Assembly: GCF_001905345.1 (NCBI RefSeq)
Contig: NZ_LFBV01000001.1
Coordinates: forward strand, 1,251,321-1,315,320
Direction of reading: 5' to 3'
Source: Streptomyces uncialis
Lineage (GTDB): Bacteria > Actinomycetota > Actinomycetes > Streptomycetales > Streptomycetaceae
Length of the DNA: 64,000 bases
The translations under genes were made by a program, and so were the position numbers. Shown here one piece after another: positions 26,897-36,061 of the stretch (its first letter is position 1; every line of letters starts with the position of its first letter). The notes beneath the pieces were generated by a model that searched no databases, was not told the DNA's origin, and was given only the letters and a program-made list of their open reading frames with translations.

Positions 26897-27298
26897 TCAG
26901 GCGGTGAAGTTGCCTTTTCCTTCGGGGAGGAGGATGGTTCCTCCACTGTCGACCCTCATCACCCAGATGGTGACCGGGGTGCCTTCCGTGAGGTTGCCGG
27001 AGATCCACGCACTGCAGGACGGTGCGGGGTGACCCTTGGTCCACGCCGTCCGGTCGATCGAGCCGTTGCGGTTGACGTCCAGGTCGACCCTGACGTAATC
27101 GCCGTCCGAGCCGGTGTCGCACGCCCTGATCGAGTCGCCCGGGATCGAGCCGCTCGGGTCCGCCTGCCACTGGCCGTAGCCCCCGCCGTCCGGCACATTC
27201 ACGGTCTGCGCGGCCAGGGCGGTCCCCTGCATACCGAAGATCAGCGCCGCGGAACCCGCCAGGGGAATTGCTACCCGCGTAAAACGCTTCGCCTTCAA
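26897..27298 (-). CDS. Small secreted protein, unknown function
   Basis: I do not recognise this 133-residue protein. It has a clear Sec signal peptide (basic MKAKRFTR, hydrophobic core, likely cleavage after GTALA near residue 29). The mature part has about 100 residues, rich in Gly, Asp and Ser, and contains two Cys residues (in ACDTG and PSCSAW) that could form a disulfide. Its predicted beta-rich pattern resembles small extracellular domains. The start is TTG at 27298, fixed by AAAGGAG 6 bases upstream. It is convergent with the MFS gene. Confidence 0.8.
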   Translation of the reverse strand: MKAKRFTRVAIPLAGSAALIFGMQGTALAAQTVNVPDGGGYGQWQADPSGSIPGDSIRACDTGSDGDYVRVDLDVNRNGSIDRTAWTKGHPAPSCSAWISGNLTEGTPVTIWVMRVDSGGTILLPEGKGNFTA

Positions 27299-27613
27299 TG
27301 GTCTCTCCTTTAGTCGTGGCGAGGAAATGGATATTCCCCCGTCGGGTTCTGATGGTTCGACTCAACTCCCTCATGATGCCTTTGCGTGCCTGCTTCTATG
27401 CTCCCCCGAAGGGGGTTGACGTCTTTACGCCAGGAAGGTTTGCAACAATCACCGGGCGCCATTCCATAAAAATCCCGCCCGGTGATCAGCGGGATTCCGA
27501 TTTTCCTCGCGGCGGACCAGGAACCGGCGTCCGTCCCACGGTCGTCCCCACTCGTCACGTCCCGCGCGGGGGCGCGGCCCGCCCGGGACGTCCCCGGGCG
27601 TACCCAACCTCCC
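27299..27613. other. Intergenic region with two mutually exclusive hairpins
   Basis: This relatively AT-rich stretch lies between the secreted-protein start and the deoA promoter. CACCGGGCG (27450-27458) pairs perfectly with CGCCCGGTG (27476-27484), and AATCCCGC (27471-27478) pairs with GCGGGATT (27489-27496), followed by CCGATTTT. The two stems share bases and cannot form together, as in an attenuator. No gene is seen. Confidence 0.5.
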
Positions 27614-27629
27614 TCTATGCGCGTAGAGT
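27614..27629 (+). promoter_or_regulatory. deoA -10 element with overlapping nucleoside operator
   Basis: TCTATGCGCGTAGA (27614-27627) is a 14-bp palindrome with one mismatched pair, overlapping a -10 hexamer TAGAGT (27624-27629). It matches the operators before bmpA, the ABC operon and add. Confidence 0.65.
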
Positions 27630-27688
27630 CGATTCCCGTGCCCCCGGGCGGGCGGCACGGGTGTTCGGAACCGCTGGAAGGACATGCC

Positions 27689-28963
<1,275 letters not shown>

Positions 28964-28992
28964 CCCCGCGCCGGGAGAACCGGCCCCCGCCC

Positions 28993-29023
28993 CGATGCCG
29001 TCCTTCCCCGAAGGGCGGCATCG
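28993..29023 (+). terminator. Terminator of deoA
   Basis: The stem CGATGCCG-T-CCTT-CCCCG-AAGG-G-CGGCATCG has an 8-bp outer and a 4-bp inner helix and lies 30 bases after the deoA stop. Confidence 0.75.
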
Positions 29024-29170
29024 CCGCGTACGGGGGACCAAGGGGAGGACGCGGACCGGTGATGGCCGTCTCGCTGGTCCGGATGCTCCATGTGACACAG
29101 CGGCCCTGACCGGTGGCCGGCCGCCGGAATCCGGTGGAGGCGGGCCGCCCGGGGCGGCGATGATGACGGG

Positions 29171-29779
29171 ATGACCGAACGTACGAAGCCCGTCGAGGCG
29201 CTGCTCGTGGTGGATGTCCAGGTGTCCACTGTCTCCGGCCCGAGGGCCGTGCCCGGCGCGGCCCGGCTGCTGGACCGGACGGCCGATCTCCTCGCGCGGG
29301 CCCGCGCGGCCGGGGCGCTCGTCGTCCATGTCCAGAACGACGGGCCCGCCGGATCGCCCGACGCCACCGGGACGCCCGGCTGGGAACTGCACCACCCCGT
29401 GGGCGACGGCCCGGGGGAGACGGTGGTCCGCAAGTCCGAGGCCGACGCCTTCGCCGGGACCCCGCTGGCCGGTCTGCTGTCCGGCGCCGGTGTGCGGGCC
29501 GTCGCGGTGTGCGGGGCGATGTCCGAGATGTGTGTCCAGGCGACGGCCCGGACCGCCCTGGCACGCGGCCACCGGGTGGTCCTGCCGTACGACGCCCACG
29601 CCACGCAGAACGTCCCGGCGGCTCCCGGTATCAGCGACGAGATCCCGGCCGCGACCGTCTCCCGGGTCGCCGCGTGGGCCCTCGGCGGCGGGGCGGAGAT
29701 CACCGCCCCGGCCGCCGCCGTCACCTTCACGGCCCCGCCCGGCCGCCCCGGACCGCGGCAGCCCACCGGACCGCGGTAA
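29171..29779 (+). CDS. Isochorismatase-like cysteine hydrolase
   Basis: This 202-residue protein has the isochorismatase fold with an Asp-Lys-Cys triad: Asp in LLVVDVQ, Lys in VVRKSEADAF and Cys in GAMSEMCVQATA. A cis-peptide-type CGAMSE precedes the Cys. The presence of Cys indicates amidase or nicotinamidase-like chemistry rather than true isochorismatase activity. The C-terminal 25 residues are Pro/Gly-rich and probably disordered. It is convergent with the NmrA-like gene across a 21-bp tandem repeat. The substrate is unknown. Confidence 0.85.
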   Translation: MTERTKPVEALLVVDVQVSTVSGPRAVPGAARLLDRTADLLARARAAGALVVHVQNDGPAGSPDATGTPGWELHHPVGDGPGETVVRKSEADAFAGTPLAGLLSGAGVRAVAVCGAMSEMCVQATARTALARGHRVVLPYDAHATQNVPAAPGISDEIPAATVSRVAAWALGGGAEITAPAAAVTFTAPPGRPGPRQPTGPR

Positions 29780-29815
29780 CCCATCGGGTCGGCACGGGGC
29801 GCCGGGCCGGACACC

Positions 29816-29920
29816 GGTACGGGCACCCCGGCTCGCGGTACGGCTGTCCCGGCCCGAGGTACGGGCATCCCAGCTCGCGGTACGGACGCCCCGGCCCGAG
29901 GTACGGACGCCCCGGCCGCC
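29816..29920. repeat. Five tandem copies of a 21-bp repeat
   Basis: Five units of exactly 21 bp begin at 29816, 29837, 29858, 29879 and 29900 (pattern GGTACGGRCRCCCCGGCYCGM). They fill the gap between two convergent genes. The period is a multiple of three and would read as heptads RYGxPxx in one frame, but no start or ribosome binding site supports a gene. Confidence 0.8.
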
Positions 29921-29930
29921 GCCGTACGGA

Positions 29931-30794
29931 TCAGGAGCGCGGGGCGCTGAAGTCGGTGCCGCCGGTGTACACGGAGAAGTCCCGGGGCTCTCGGCCCAGT
30001 GCCCGCCGCACCCCGTCGCCGATCGCGGCGCTGCCGTCCGCGCGGATGTGCTGGAAGAGATACAGCAGCAGATCCGCCATCTCCTGCGGCACCCCCGCCG
30101 CCTTCTGCTCCGCCAGGTACTCCTCGTCGGTCAGCGCGACGAAGGTCAGCGGACGGCCCGCCGCCGCGGAGATCTCGGCGACGGCCTCCCCGAACGTCAG
30201 CGCGCGCGGCCCCGACAGCACGTACTTCTGGCCCGCGTGCCCGTCCTCGGTCAGCGCCACGGCCGCGACCTCCGCGAGGTCGTCCAGATCGACGAACGCC
30301 TCCCGGCCCTCCCCGGTCGGGAGCCGCAGCTCACCGGCGGTGAGGAGCGTGTTGACGAACGGCGCCTCGGTGAAGTTCTGCGCGAACCACGCGGGCCGCA
30401 GGATCGTCCACGCGAGCCCCGACCCGGTCACCGCGTCCTCGACGGCCAGCCCCTCGCGGCTGCCGTTGTCCAGCTCCTCCCACACCCGCGCCGACAGCAG
30501 CACCAGCCGCTCCACGCCCTGATCCGCGGCGAGCCGGACGAACGCGCGGACCTGGTCGGGTGCCTCGGGGCTCTCGGAGTCCACGAGATAGACGGCCCGC
30601 GCTCCGTCGATCGCCGCCTCCCAGGTGTCCGGGTCGGACCAGTCGAAGCGGGTGTCGCCGCGGCGGGAGGCCGGGCGCGCGGTGTGGCCGCGCCGGGTCA
30701 GTTCGGCGGCGACCCGGCGGCCGGTCTTGCCGGTCCCGCCGAGGACGAGGACCGGAGCGGTGGAGGAGGCGGATGAGCTCGTTGTGTTGGTCAT
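29931..30794 (-). CDS. NmrA-like NAD(P)-binding protein
   Basis: This 287-residue protein begins with a Rossmann motif VLVLGGTGKTGRRVA and has the atypical short-chain dehydrogenase layout of NmrA/YtfG-type proteins (WTILRPAWFAQNF, DLDDLAEVAAVAL). Members act as NADPH-dependent quinone or azo reductases or as redox sensors. A Ser/Thr-rich N-terminal tail precedes the fold. It diverges from an AraC regulator 92 bp away, which likely controls it. Confidence 0.88.
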   Translation of the reverse strand: MTNTTSSSASSTAPVLVLGGTGKTGRRVAAELTRRGHTARPASRRGDTRFDWSDPDTWEAAIDGARAVYLVDSESPEAPDQVRAFVRLAADQGVERLVLLSARVWEELDNGSREGLAVEDAVTGSGLAWTILRPAWFAQNFTEAPFVNTLLTAGELRLPTGEGREAFVDLDDLAEVAAVALTEDGHAGQKYVLSGPRALTFGEAVAEISAAAGRPLTFVALTDEEYLAEQKAAGVPQEMADLLLYLFQHIRADGSAAIGDGVRRALGREPRDFSVYTGGTDFSAPRS

Positions 30795-30873
30795 ACGGAT
30801 CAGTGAACCCCCGACGGGCGGGCGGCACGATGGCTGTTGCGCTCGATTCGATGTCCGATCGTCCCACCGCCCC

Positions 30874-30879
30874 TAGACT
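30874..30879 (+). promoter_or_regulatory. -10 element TAGACT, leaderless start of the AraC gene
   Basis: TAGACT ends 7 bases before the ATG at 30887, so transcription would begin at or next to the start codon. Confidence 0.5.
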
Positions 30880-30886
30880 CACCCGT

Positions 30887-31909
30887 ATGGATGACGCGCT
30901 GACCACCCTGCTGCACGACGTCCGGCCCCGCGGTGCCCTCTTCGACCGGTCGCTGCTCCGGCCGCCTTGGTCGCTGCGCTTCGAGGAAGGCACCCCGCTC
31001 GCGCTGCTCACCATGCTCAGCGGCCGGGCGTGGGTCACCTCCGTGGGCCCGGCGGACGGCCCCGGCGGCGCGGAGCCCGTCCCGCTGGACCCGGGGGACG
31101 TGGTGATCGTCGTCGGCTCCGACCCGTACGTCGTCGCCGACGACCCCGCCACCGCCCCCCTCGCCGTCGTCCACGAGGGGAACCGCTGCACCACCCCCGA
31201 CGGGGCCCTCCTGCTGGACGATCTGCCGATGTGCGGCGGTGACCCGGACGCGCTGGACGACCTCCCGATGTGCGCCGGGGACACGGACCCGGCCGACCTC
31301 GCCGGGGCGCCGGCCGGCCGCCCGCACGGTGTGCTGCTCAAGGGGACGTACCAGGTGGCGGGCAGTGTGTCGGCGCGGGTGCTGGACGCGCTGCCGAGGA
31401 TCGCCCGGATCCCGGCGGTCCCGGAGGGCCGTCCGGCCCTGGAGATGATCTCCCGGGAGATACGCAGGGACGCCCCCGGTCAGCAGGTCGTCCTCGACCG
31501 GCTGCTGGATCTGCTGCTGGTGTCCGGGCTGCGCGAGTGGTTCGAACTGCCCGAGGCGCGGGCGCCGTCGTGGTACCGGGGCCACGCCGACCCCGTCGTC
31601 GGCCGCGCGCTGAAACTCATGCACGGGGAACCGGCCCGCCCATGGACGGTGGCGTCGCTCGCCACCGCCGCCGGGGCGTCCCGGGCCCGCTTCGCCCAGC
31701 GGTTCACCGAACTGATGGGACAGCCCCCGATGACGTACCTCACGGAGTGGCGTATCTGCCAGGCCGCGGATCTGCTGGCGCACACCGACGACACCGTCGA
31801 GGCGGTGTCCCGCCAGGTCGGCTACGCCAACGCGTACGCGCTCAGCGTCGCCTTCAAACGCACCATGGGCATCCGCCCCACCGAACACCGCAGGACCGTC
31901 CACCGCTGA
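30887..31909 (+). CDS. AraC-family regulator with cupin-type N-terminal domain
   Basis: This 340-residue regulator has an AraC_binding-type cupin domain (residues 10-200) and a C-terminal AraC DNA-binding domain with two helix-turn-helix units: WTVASLATAAGASRARFAQRF and VSRQVGYANAYALSVAFKR. A short duplicated stretch LDDLPMCxGDxDxxD occurs twice near residues 107-127. It most likely senses a small molecule and controls the divergent NmrA-like reductase. The mRNA appears leaderless. Confidence 0.9.
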   Translation: MDDALTTLLHDVRPRGALFDRSLLRPPWSLRFEEGTPLALLTMLSGRAWVTSVGPADGPGGAEPVPLDPGDVVIVVGSDPYVVADDPATAPLAVVHEGNRCTTPDGALLLDDLPMCGGDPDALDDLPMCAGDTDPADLAGAPAGRPHGVLLKGTYQVAGSVSARVLDALPRIARIPAVPEGRPALEMISREIRRDAPGQQVVLDRLLDLLLVSGLREWFELPEARAPSWYRGHADPVVGRALKLMHGEPARPWTVASLATAAGASRARFAQRFTELMGQPPMTYLTEWRICQAADLLAHTDDTVEAVSRQVGYANAYALSVAFKRTMGIRPTEHRRTVHR

Positions 31910-32011
31910 CCCGCGCGGCGGCACCCGGAACCACGGCCCGGGGCGGGGCACGCGGAACCACCTGGGGGCACGAACGGGCATGCCCGGACCCGCACCGGCC
32001 CCGGGCCGCCG

Positions 32012-32398
32012 ATGAGTTACCGGCGCACCCCGGGTCTACCGTGCGTGGACGAACCCGAACCCCCTGCCCCGATACTCCCGGTCACCCCCGCCGGCGAGGA
32101 GGACCTGTCACGGCTGTGCGACTTCGCGCGCTCGCTCCTCGCGGCCACGGGCGCGACGGAAATCGTCTGTGACGCGTCGGCCCTGCCCCCGGACCTCGCC
32201 GCCGTCAACGCCCTGGCCCGGCTGGAGCTCACGGCCCGCCGCGCGGGCGCCCGGATCGTCGTACGCGACCCGGACCCCCTGCTGCGGAACCTGCTCGAAC
32301 TCGTCGGCCTACCGCTCCAGATGGAGGGGCAGGTCGAACAGCGGGAACCACCGGGCCGTGTCGAGGAAGGTCGTGATCTCCACGATCCTGCCCGCTGA
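32012..32398 (+). CDS. STAS-domain-like protein overlapping the sigma gene
   Basis: This 128-residue protein looks like an actinobacterial STAS (anti-sigma antagonist-like) domain: IVCDASALPPDLAAVNALARLEL and RRAGARIVVRDPDPLLRNLLELVGL. The last 90 bases lie antisense to the 3' end of the sigma factor gene, so the C-terminal 29 residues are the complement of sigma codons. The phosphorylatable Ser of true antagonists (DxS) may correspond to DASAL. The start at 32012 has a weak ribosome binding site, and a GTG at 32045 is possible. Function next to a sigma factor is plausible but unproven. Confidence 0.62.
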   Translation: MSYRRTPGLPCVDEPEPPAPILPVTPAGEEDLSRLCDFARSLLAATGATEIVCDASALPPDLAAVNALARLELTARRAGARIVVRDPDPLLRNLLELVGLPLQMEGQVEQREPPGRVEEGRDLHDPAR

Positions 32399-33289
32399 GA
32401 TCTCCACCACCTGGAGCGCCCACGGCTCGAACCGGCCCGGCGTCTGCGTCGGGTGGTACTGCGCGAACGCGGGCGTGCCGTTCGCCACGGTGGGGACCAG
32501 CAGCGAGCCCCGGCAGACCGAGCCGTGGCCGAGCATCCAGCCACTGATCTCGTCGTGCCCCTGGAGCCACAGGTCGTAGGGCGGCATGGACAGCACCGCG
32601 TCGTCATGGAGCAGCGCGGTCAGCTTCACCATGTCGTAGCCCTCGAACGCCTCGACATACTGCTTGAGGAGCTTCTGCTGCTCCTCGTCGGCGGGCTGCG
32701 CCTGGTCCGACTCGCGGATGTCCGCGGCGGAGAGGGTGGAACGCGCCCGCTGGAGCGCGCTGTTGACGGAGGCGACCGAGGTGCCGAGCAGATCGGCGAC
32801 CTCCTGCGCCCGCCAGGCCAGCACCTCGCGCAGGATCAGCACGGCCCGCTGCTTGGGCGGCAGATGCTGGAGCGCGGCCATGAACGCGAGCCGCACCGAC
32901 TCCCGGGCCACCACGGCGCGTTCCGGATCGGCCGTGTCCGGCAGCACCCGGCCGTCGGGCGCGGGCTCCAGCCAGGTCGGCTCGGCGCGCTCCTTCAGGA
33001 CGGCGGTCGCGTGGTGCTGCGGCTCGCTGAGGTCCATGGGGCGGGCGCGGCGGTTGCCCGCGTTCAGCATGTCGAGGCAGACGTTCGTGGCGATGCGGTA
33101 CAGCCAGGAGCGCAGCGACGAGCGGCCCTCGAACTTGTCGAAGCTGCGCCAGGCGCGGACCATCGTGTCCTGCACCGCGTCCTCGGCCTCGAACGACGAG
33201 CCCAGCATGCGGTAGCAGTAGCCGGTCAGCTCCACCCGGTGCTTCTCCAGCCGGGCGTCCAGCTCGATCGTCGCCGTACTGTCAGTCAT
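32309..33289 (-). CDS. SigG-like ECF sigma factor with SnoaL-like C-terminus
   Basis: This 326-residue protein has sigma region 2 (GYCYRMLGSSFEAEDAVQDTM, then RAWRSFDKFEGRSSLRSWLY) and region 4 (HLPPKQRAVLILREVLAWRAQEVADLLGTSVASVNSALQRAR). A C-terminal SnoaL/NTF2-like domain of about 130 residues follows, ending in ARWFPLFDLPLHLER. This layout matches the TIGR02960 family that includes SigG, in which the extra domain replaces a classical anti-sigma factor. ATG at 33289 opens the conserved protein. The 3' end overlaps the STAS gene by 90 bp in antisense. Confidence 0.88.
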   Translation of the reverse strand: MTDSTATIELDARLEKHRVELTGYCYRMLGSSFEAEDAVQDTMVRAWRSFDKFEGRSSLRSWLYRIATNVCLDMLNAGNRRARPMDLSEPQHHATAVLKERAEPTWLEPAPDGRVLPDTADPERAVVARESVRLAFMAALQHLPPKQRAVLILREVLAWRAQEVADLLGTSVASVNSALQRARSTLSAADIRESDQAQPADEEQQKLLKQYVEAFEGYDMVKLTALLHDDAVLSMPPYDLWLQGHDEISGWMLGHGSVCRGSLLVPTVANGTPAFAQYHPTQTPGRFEPWALQVVEISAGRIVEITTFLDTARWFPLFDLPLHLER

Positions 33290-33488
33290 GGTCCAGCCCA
33301 CCCCTGTGGTGTGTCCGTCGCCCGTGTGCGGCGCCAGCAAGGGGGAACGTACAGGACCGCACTGACAGTCCGGGCTGACCTGCGGTTCCGGCTGCGCGCG
33401 GGCCCGGTTGCCCGTAGCCTGACCGGTCGGCCACCGCACCCGCGCAGCACCCCGGACACCCGTTCCGGTGCCGGTCCCGGTGCCCGTC

Positions 33489-35042
33489 TCAGTGCCGGGC
33501 CGCCATCACGGGCGCCGCCCGCCCGGCCCGCACCGACCCGCCCAGGCCCGACCCGCTCCGGCCCGACCCGCCCAGGCCCGATCCGTCGCGTCCCGCAGAG
33601 CCCTGGCCCGAACCACCCTGGCCCGATCCGTCGCGTCCCGAACCACCCTGGCCCGAACCGCTCCGGACCGCGCCGCCCCGGGCCACCGCCGCGTCCCGTC
33701 GTACCCGCTGTTCGACGCGGGCGGCCCGGGTGCCCAGCAGGGTGATCGCCACGACGCCCGTCACCGCGAGCAGTCCGAGGGCGACGGCCGCCGCCCAGCC
33801 CCCGGCGTGGAACGCCAGCGCGCCGAGCGTGCTGCCCGCGCTGGAGCCCAGGTAGTAGGCGGACTGGTAGAGCGCCGACGCCTGGGCCCGGCCATGGGTG
33901 GCGGTCCGGCTCACCGCCGCCGACGCGACCGCGTGGCCCGCGAAGAACCCGGCCGTGATCAGCACCAGTCCGGCGAGGACCGGTATCAGCGACCCGGCGA
34001 GCGACAGCAGCAGCCCCGCCGAGGTGGTGCCCCCGGCCAGGTACAGCGTGCCTCGCCTGCCGAGCCGGGCGACGAGCCGTCCGGCGGCGGCCGAGGAGAC
34101 CGTACCGACCAGATAGACCAGGAAGATCGAGCCGACGACGCCCTGCGGCAGCGAGAACGGCGCCTCCGTCAGCCGGTAGCCGATGACCGTGTACACCGCG
34201 CCGAACACCGTCATGAACAGCGCGCCGATCGCGTACAGCCGCCGCAACAGCGGGTCCGAGAGATGGTCCCGGACCGTACGGCCGAGGGCCCGGGGGCTCA
34301 GCGGCGCCGGGGTGAAGTGCCGGGGCGCGGGCACCAGGGCGCGGAAGGCCACCGCGGAGACCACCGCGAGCAGTCCGAGCACCCCGAGCGCGACCCGCCA
34401 GCCCCATTCCTGGGCGACCCAGCCGGTCACGACCCGGCCGCTCATCCCGCCGATGCTGTTGCCCGCGACGAACAGTCCGATCGCGGCGACCAGTGCCCTG
34501 GGCCGTACCTCCTCCGCGAGGTACGCCATCGCGGAGGCGGGCACACCGGCCAGCGCGGCGCCCTGCACGGCCCGCAGCGCGATCAGCGCTTCGAGTGAGG
34601 GCGCGAACGGGATCAGCAGCGAGACCGCCACGGCGACCGCGAGGGACACCGTCATCAGGGTCCGCCGCCCGAACCGCTCGGACAGCGCGCTCAGCGGCAG
34701 GACGAACAGCGCCAGCGCGCCGGTCGCCGCCGACACCGTCCAGCTCGCGTCCCCGGCGCCGACCGCGAAGTCGGCGGAGATCAGCGGGAGCAGGGCCTGC
34801 GTCGAGTAGAGCAGGGCGAAGGTGGCGACCCCGGCGAGGAACAGCGCGAAGCTCATCCGGCGGAAGCCGGGCGCGCCCGGCGCGCGCCGGCGGTCCTCGC
34901 CGGCGCGCGGGACGGGAGCGGCGGGCGCGGTGGAGGCGGGGGCGGGGGAGTCGACGGCGGGGACGGAGGAGGCGGCCGCTCCGGCGGTCGCCGGGGTTGA
35001 CCCGGCGAACCGTGCGACCGCCCCGGTACTGGCAGCAGGCAT
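33489..35042 (-). CDS. MFS transporter with Gly-Ser repeat tail
   Basis: This 517-residue protein has twelve membrane helices of the YnfM/AraJ type (MFS A motif ALSERFGRRTLMT). An N-terminal Ala/Pro/Ser arm of about 60 residues and a C-terminal tail of about 60 residues made of GSGQG/GSGRS pentapeptides flank the core; the tail comes from a 15-bp DNA repeat. It is divergent from a LysR gene with a dyad in the 62-bp gap, so it is probably LysR-controlled export. The substrate is unknown. Confidence 0.87.
   Translation of the reverse strand: MPAASTGAVARFAGSTPATAGAAASSVPAVDSPAPASTAPAAPVPRAGEDRRRAPGAPGFRRMSFALFLAGVATFALLYSTQALLPLISADFAVGAGDASWTVSAATGALALFVLPLSALSERFGRRTLMTVSLAVAVAVSLLIPFAPSLEALIALRAVQGAALAGVPASAMAYLAEEVRPRALVAAIGLFVAGNSIGGMSGRVVTGWVAQEWGWRVALGVLGLLAVVSAVAFRALVPAPRHFTPAPLSPRALGRTVRDHLSDPLLRRLYAIGALFMTVFGAVYTVIGYRLTEAPFSLPQGVVGSIFLVYLVGTVSSAAAGRLVARLGRRGTLYLAGGTTSAGLLLSLAGSLIPVLAGLVLITAGFFAGHAVASAAVSRTATHGRAQASALYQSAYYLGSSAGSTLGALAFHAGGWAAAVALGLLAVTGVVAITLLGTRAARVEQRVRRDAAVARGGAVRSGSGQGGSGRDGSGQGGSGQGSAGRDGSGLGGSGRSGSGLGGSVRAGRAAPVMAARH
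33505..33670. repeat. 15-bp minisatellite coding for the transporter tail
   Basis: Degenerate 15-bp units (GGCCCGACCCGCCCA and GGCCCGAACCACCCT types) run in tandem. In the minus-strand frame they encode Gly/Ser pentapeptides, so unit loss or gain keeps the frame. Confidence 0.7.
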
Positions 35043-35065
35043 ATGCCGAACGTACGGCCGCCCGC

Positions 35066-35097
35066 TTCATGCGTCCAATGCATGGAACGTCCATAAT
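35066..35097 (+). promoter_or_regulatory. LysR box and leaderless -10 between MFS and LysR genes
   Basis: TTCATGC-GTCCAAT-GCATGGAA (35066-35087) is a LysR-type dyad. CATAAT (35092-35097) is a -10 element 7 bases before the LysR ATG at 35105. Confidence 0.55.
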
Positions 35098-35104
35098 CGA
35101 TCCC

Positions 35105-36061
35105 ATGGAGCATAAGAACAGCTCACGGGCGCGTCTGTCACCGTCCAGTGACACAGAAGACATCGTCGCGCTGCTCGCGCCCCGGCTCGCGTACTTCGCC
35201 GGGGTCGCCCGCACCGAGCATGTGACCCGCGCCGCACAGGAGATGCAGGTCCCCCAGTCGACGCTGTCCCGCGCGATGGTCCGGCTCGAAGCGGACCTCG
35301 GAGTGGACCTCTTCGCCCGCCGGGGCCGGACCGTCGCCCTCACCCCGGCGGGCCGTACGTTCCTCGCCTCCGTCGAACGCGCCCTCGCCGACATCGAGCG
35401 CGCCGCCGAGGAGGTCCGCGCCGACGCCGACCCGACGGGCGGGAAGGTCGCCTTCGGCTTTCTGCACACCCTGGGCACCGAGACCGTCCCCGGACTGATC
35501 CGCGGCTTCCGCGCCGACCACCCCCGGGTCCGCTTCAGCCTGGTGCAGAACTACGGCGAGGCCATGCTGGAACGGCTGCGCGCCGGTGAACTGGACCTCT
35601 GTCTGACCTCGCCGGTGCCCGACGCCCCCGATCTGGAGGCCCGCCGCCTCGACGAGCAGCGGCTGCGCCTCGTCGTCCCCGGTGACCACCGGCTGGCGGG
35701 CCGCCGCCGGATCAGGCTCGCCGAGGCCGCCGACGAGACGTTCGTGACGCTGGAGCCCGGCTACGGGCTGCGCCGGATCACCGACGATCTGTGCGCGGCG
35801 GCCGGGTTCCGCCCCCGGATCGCCTTCGAGGGCGAGGAGGCCGAGACCCTGCGCGGTCTGGTGCAGGCGGGCCTCGGCGTCGCGCTGCTGCCCCCGCCGA
35901 CGGTGGCGCGGCCCGGGGTCGTGGAGCTGACGGTGACGGCGCCGCGCGCGGTCCGCGAGATCGGGGTGGCCTGGCTCGCGGGCGGCGGCCCGGACACCCC
36001 GCCGGTCGCCGCGTTCAAGCGGTTCCTGCTGTCCCGCCGGGGCCATCTGCTGCCCGAGTGA
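35105..36061 (+). CDS. LysR-family regulator
   Basis: This 318-residue regulator has an N-terminal winged helix (YFAGVARTEHVTRAAQEMQVPQ, then SRAMVRLEADLGVDLFARRGR) and a LysR substrate-binding domain (FGFLHTLGTETVPGLI to the end). It likely senses the substrate of the divergent MFS exporter. Its last 47 bases overlap, in antisense, the end of the next LysR gene. Confidence 0.93.
   Translation: MEHKNSSRARLSPSSDTEDIVALLAPRLAYFAGVARTEHVTRAAQEMQVPQSTLSRAMVRLEADLGVDLFARRGRTVALTPAGRTFLASVERALADIERAAEEVRADADPTGGKVAFGFLHTLGTETVPGLIRGFRADHPRVRFSLVQNYGEAMLERLRAGELDLCLTSPVPDAPDLEARRLDEQRLRLVVPGDHRLAGRRRIRLAEAADETFVTLEPGYGLRRITDDLCAAAGFRPRIAFEGEEAETLRGLVQAGLGVALLPPPTVARPGVVELTVTAPRAVREIGVAWLAGGGPDTPPVAAFKRFLLSRRGHLLPE

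Noticed and set aside
29509..30522. Coding frame through the 21-bp repeats (RYGxPxx heptads)
   Set aside because: It is antisense to the NmrA-like gene for most of its length and has no start signal.
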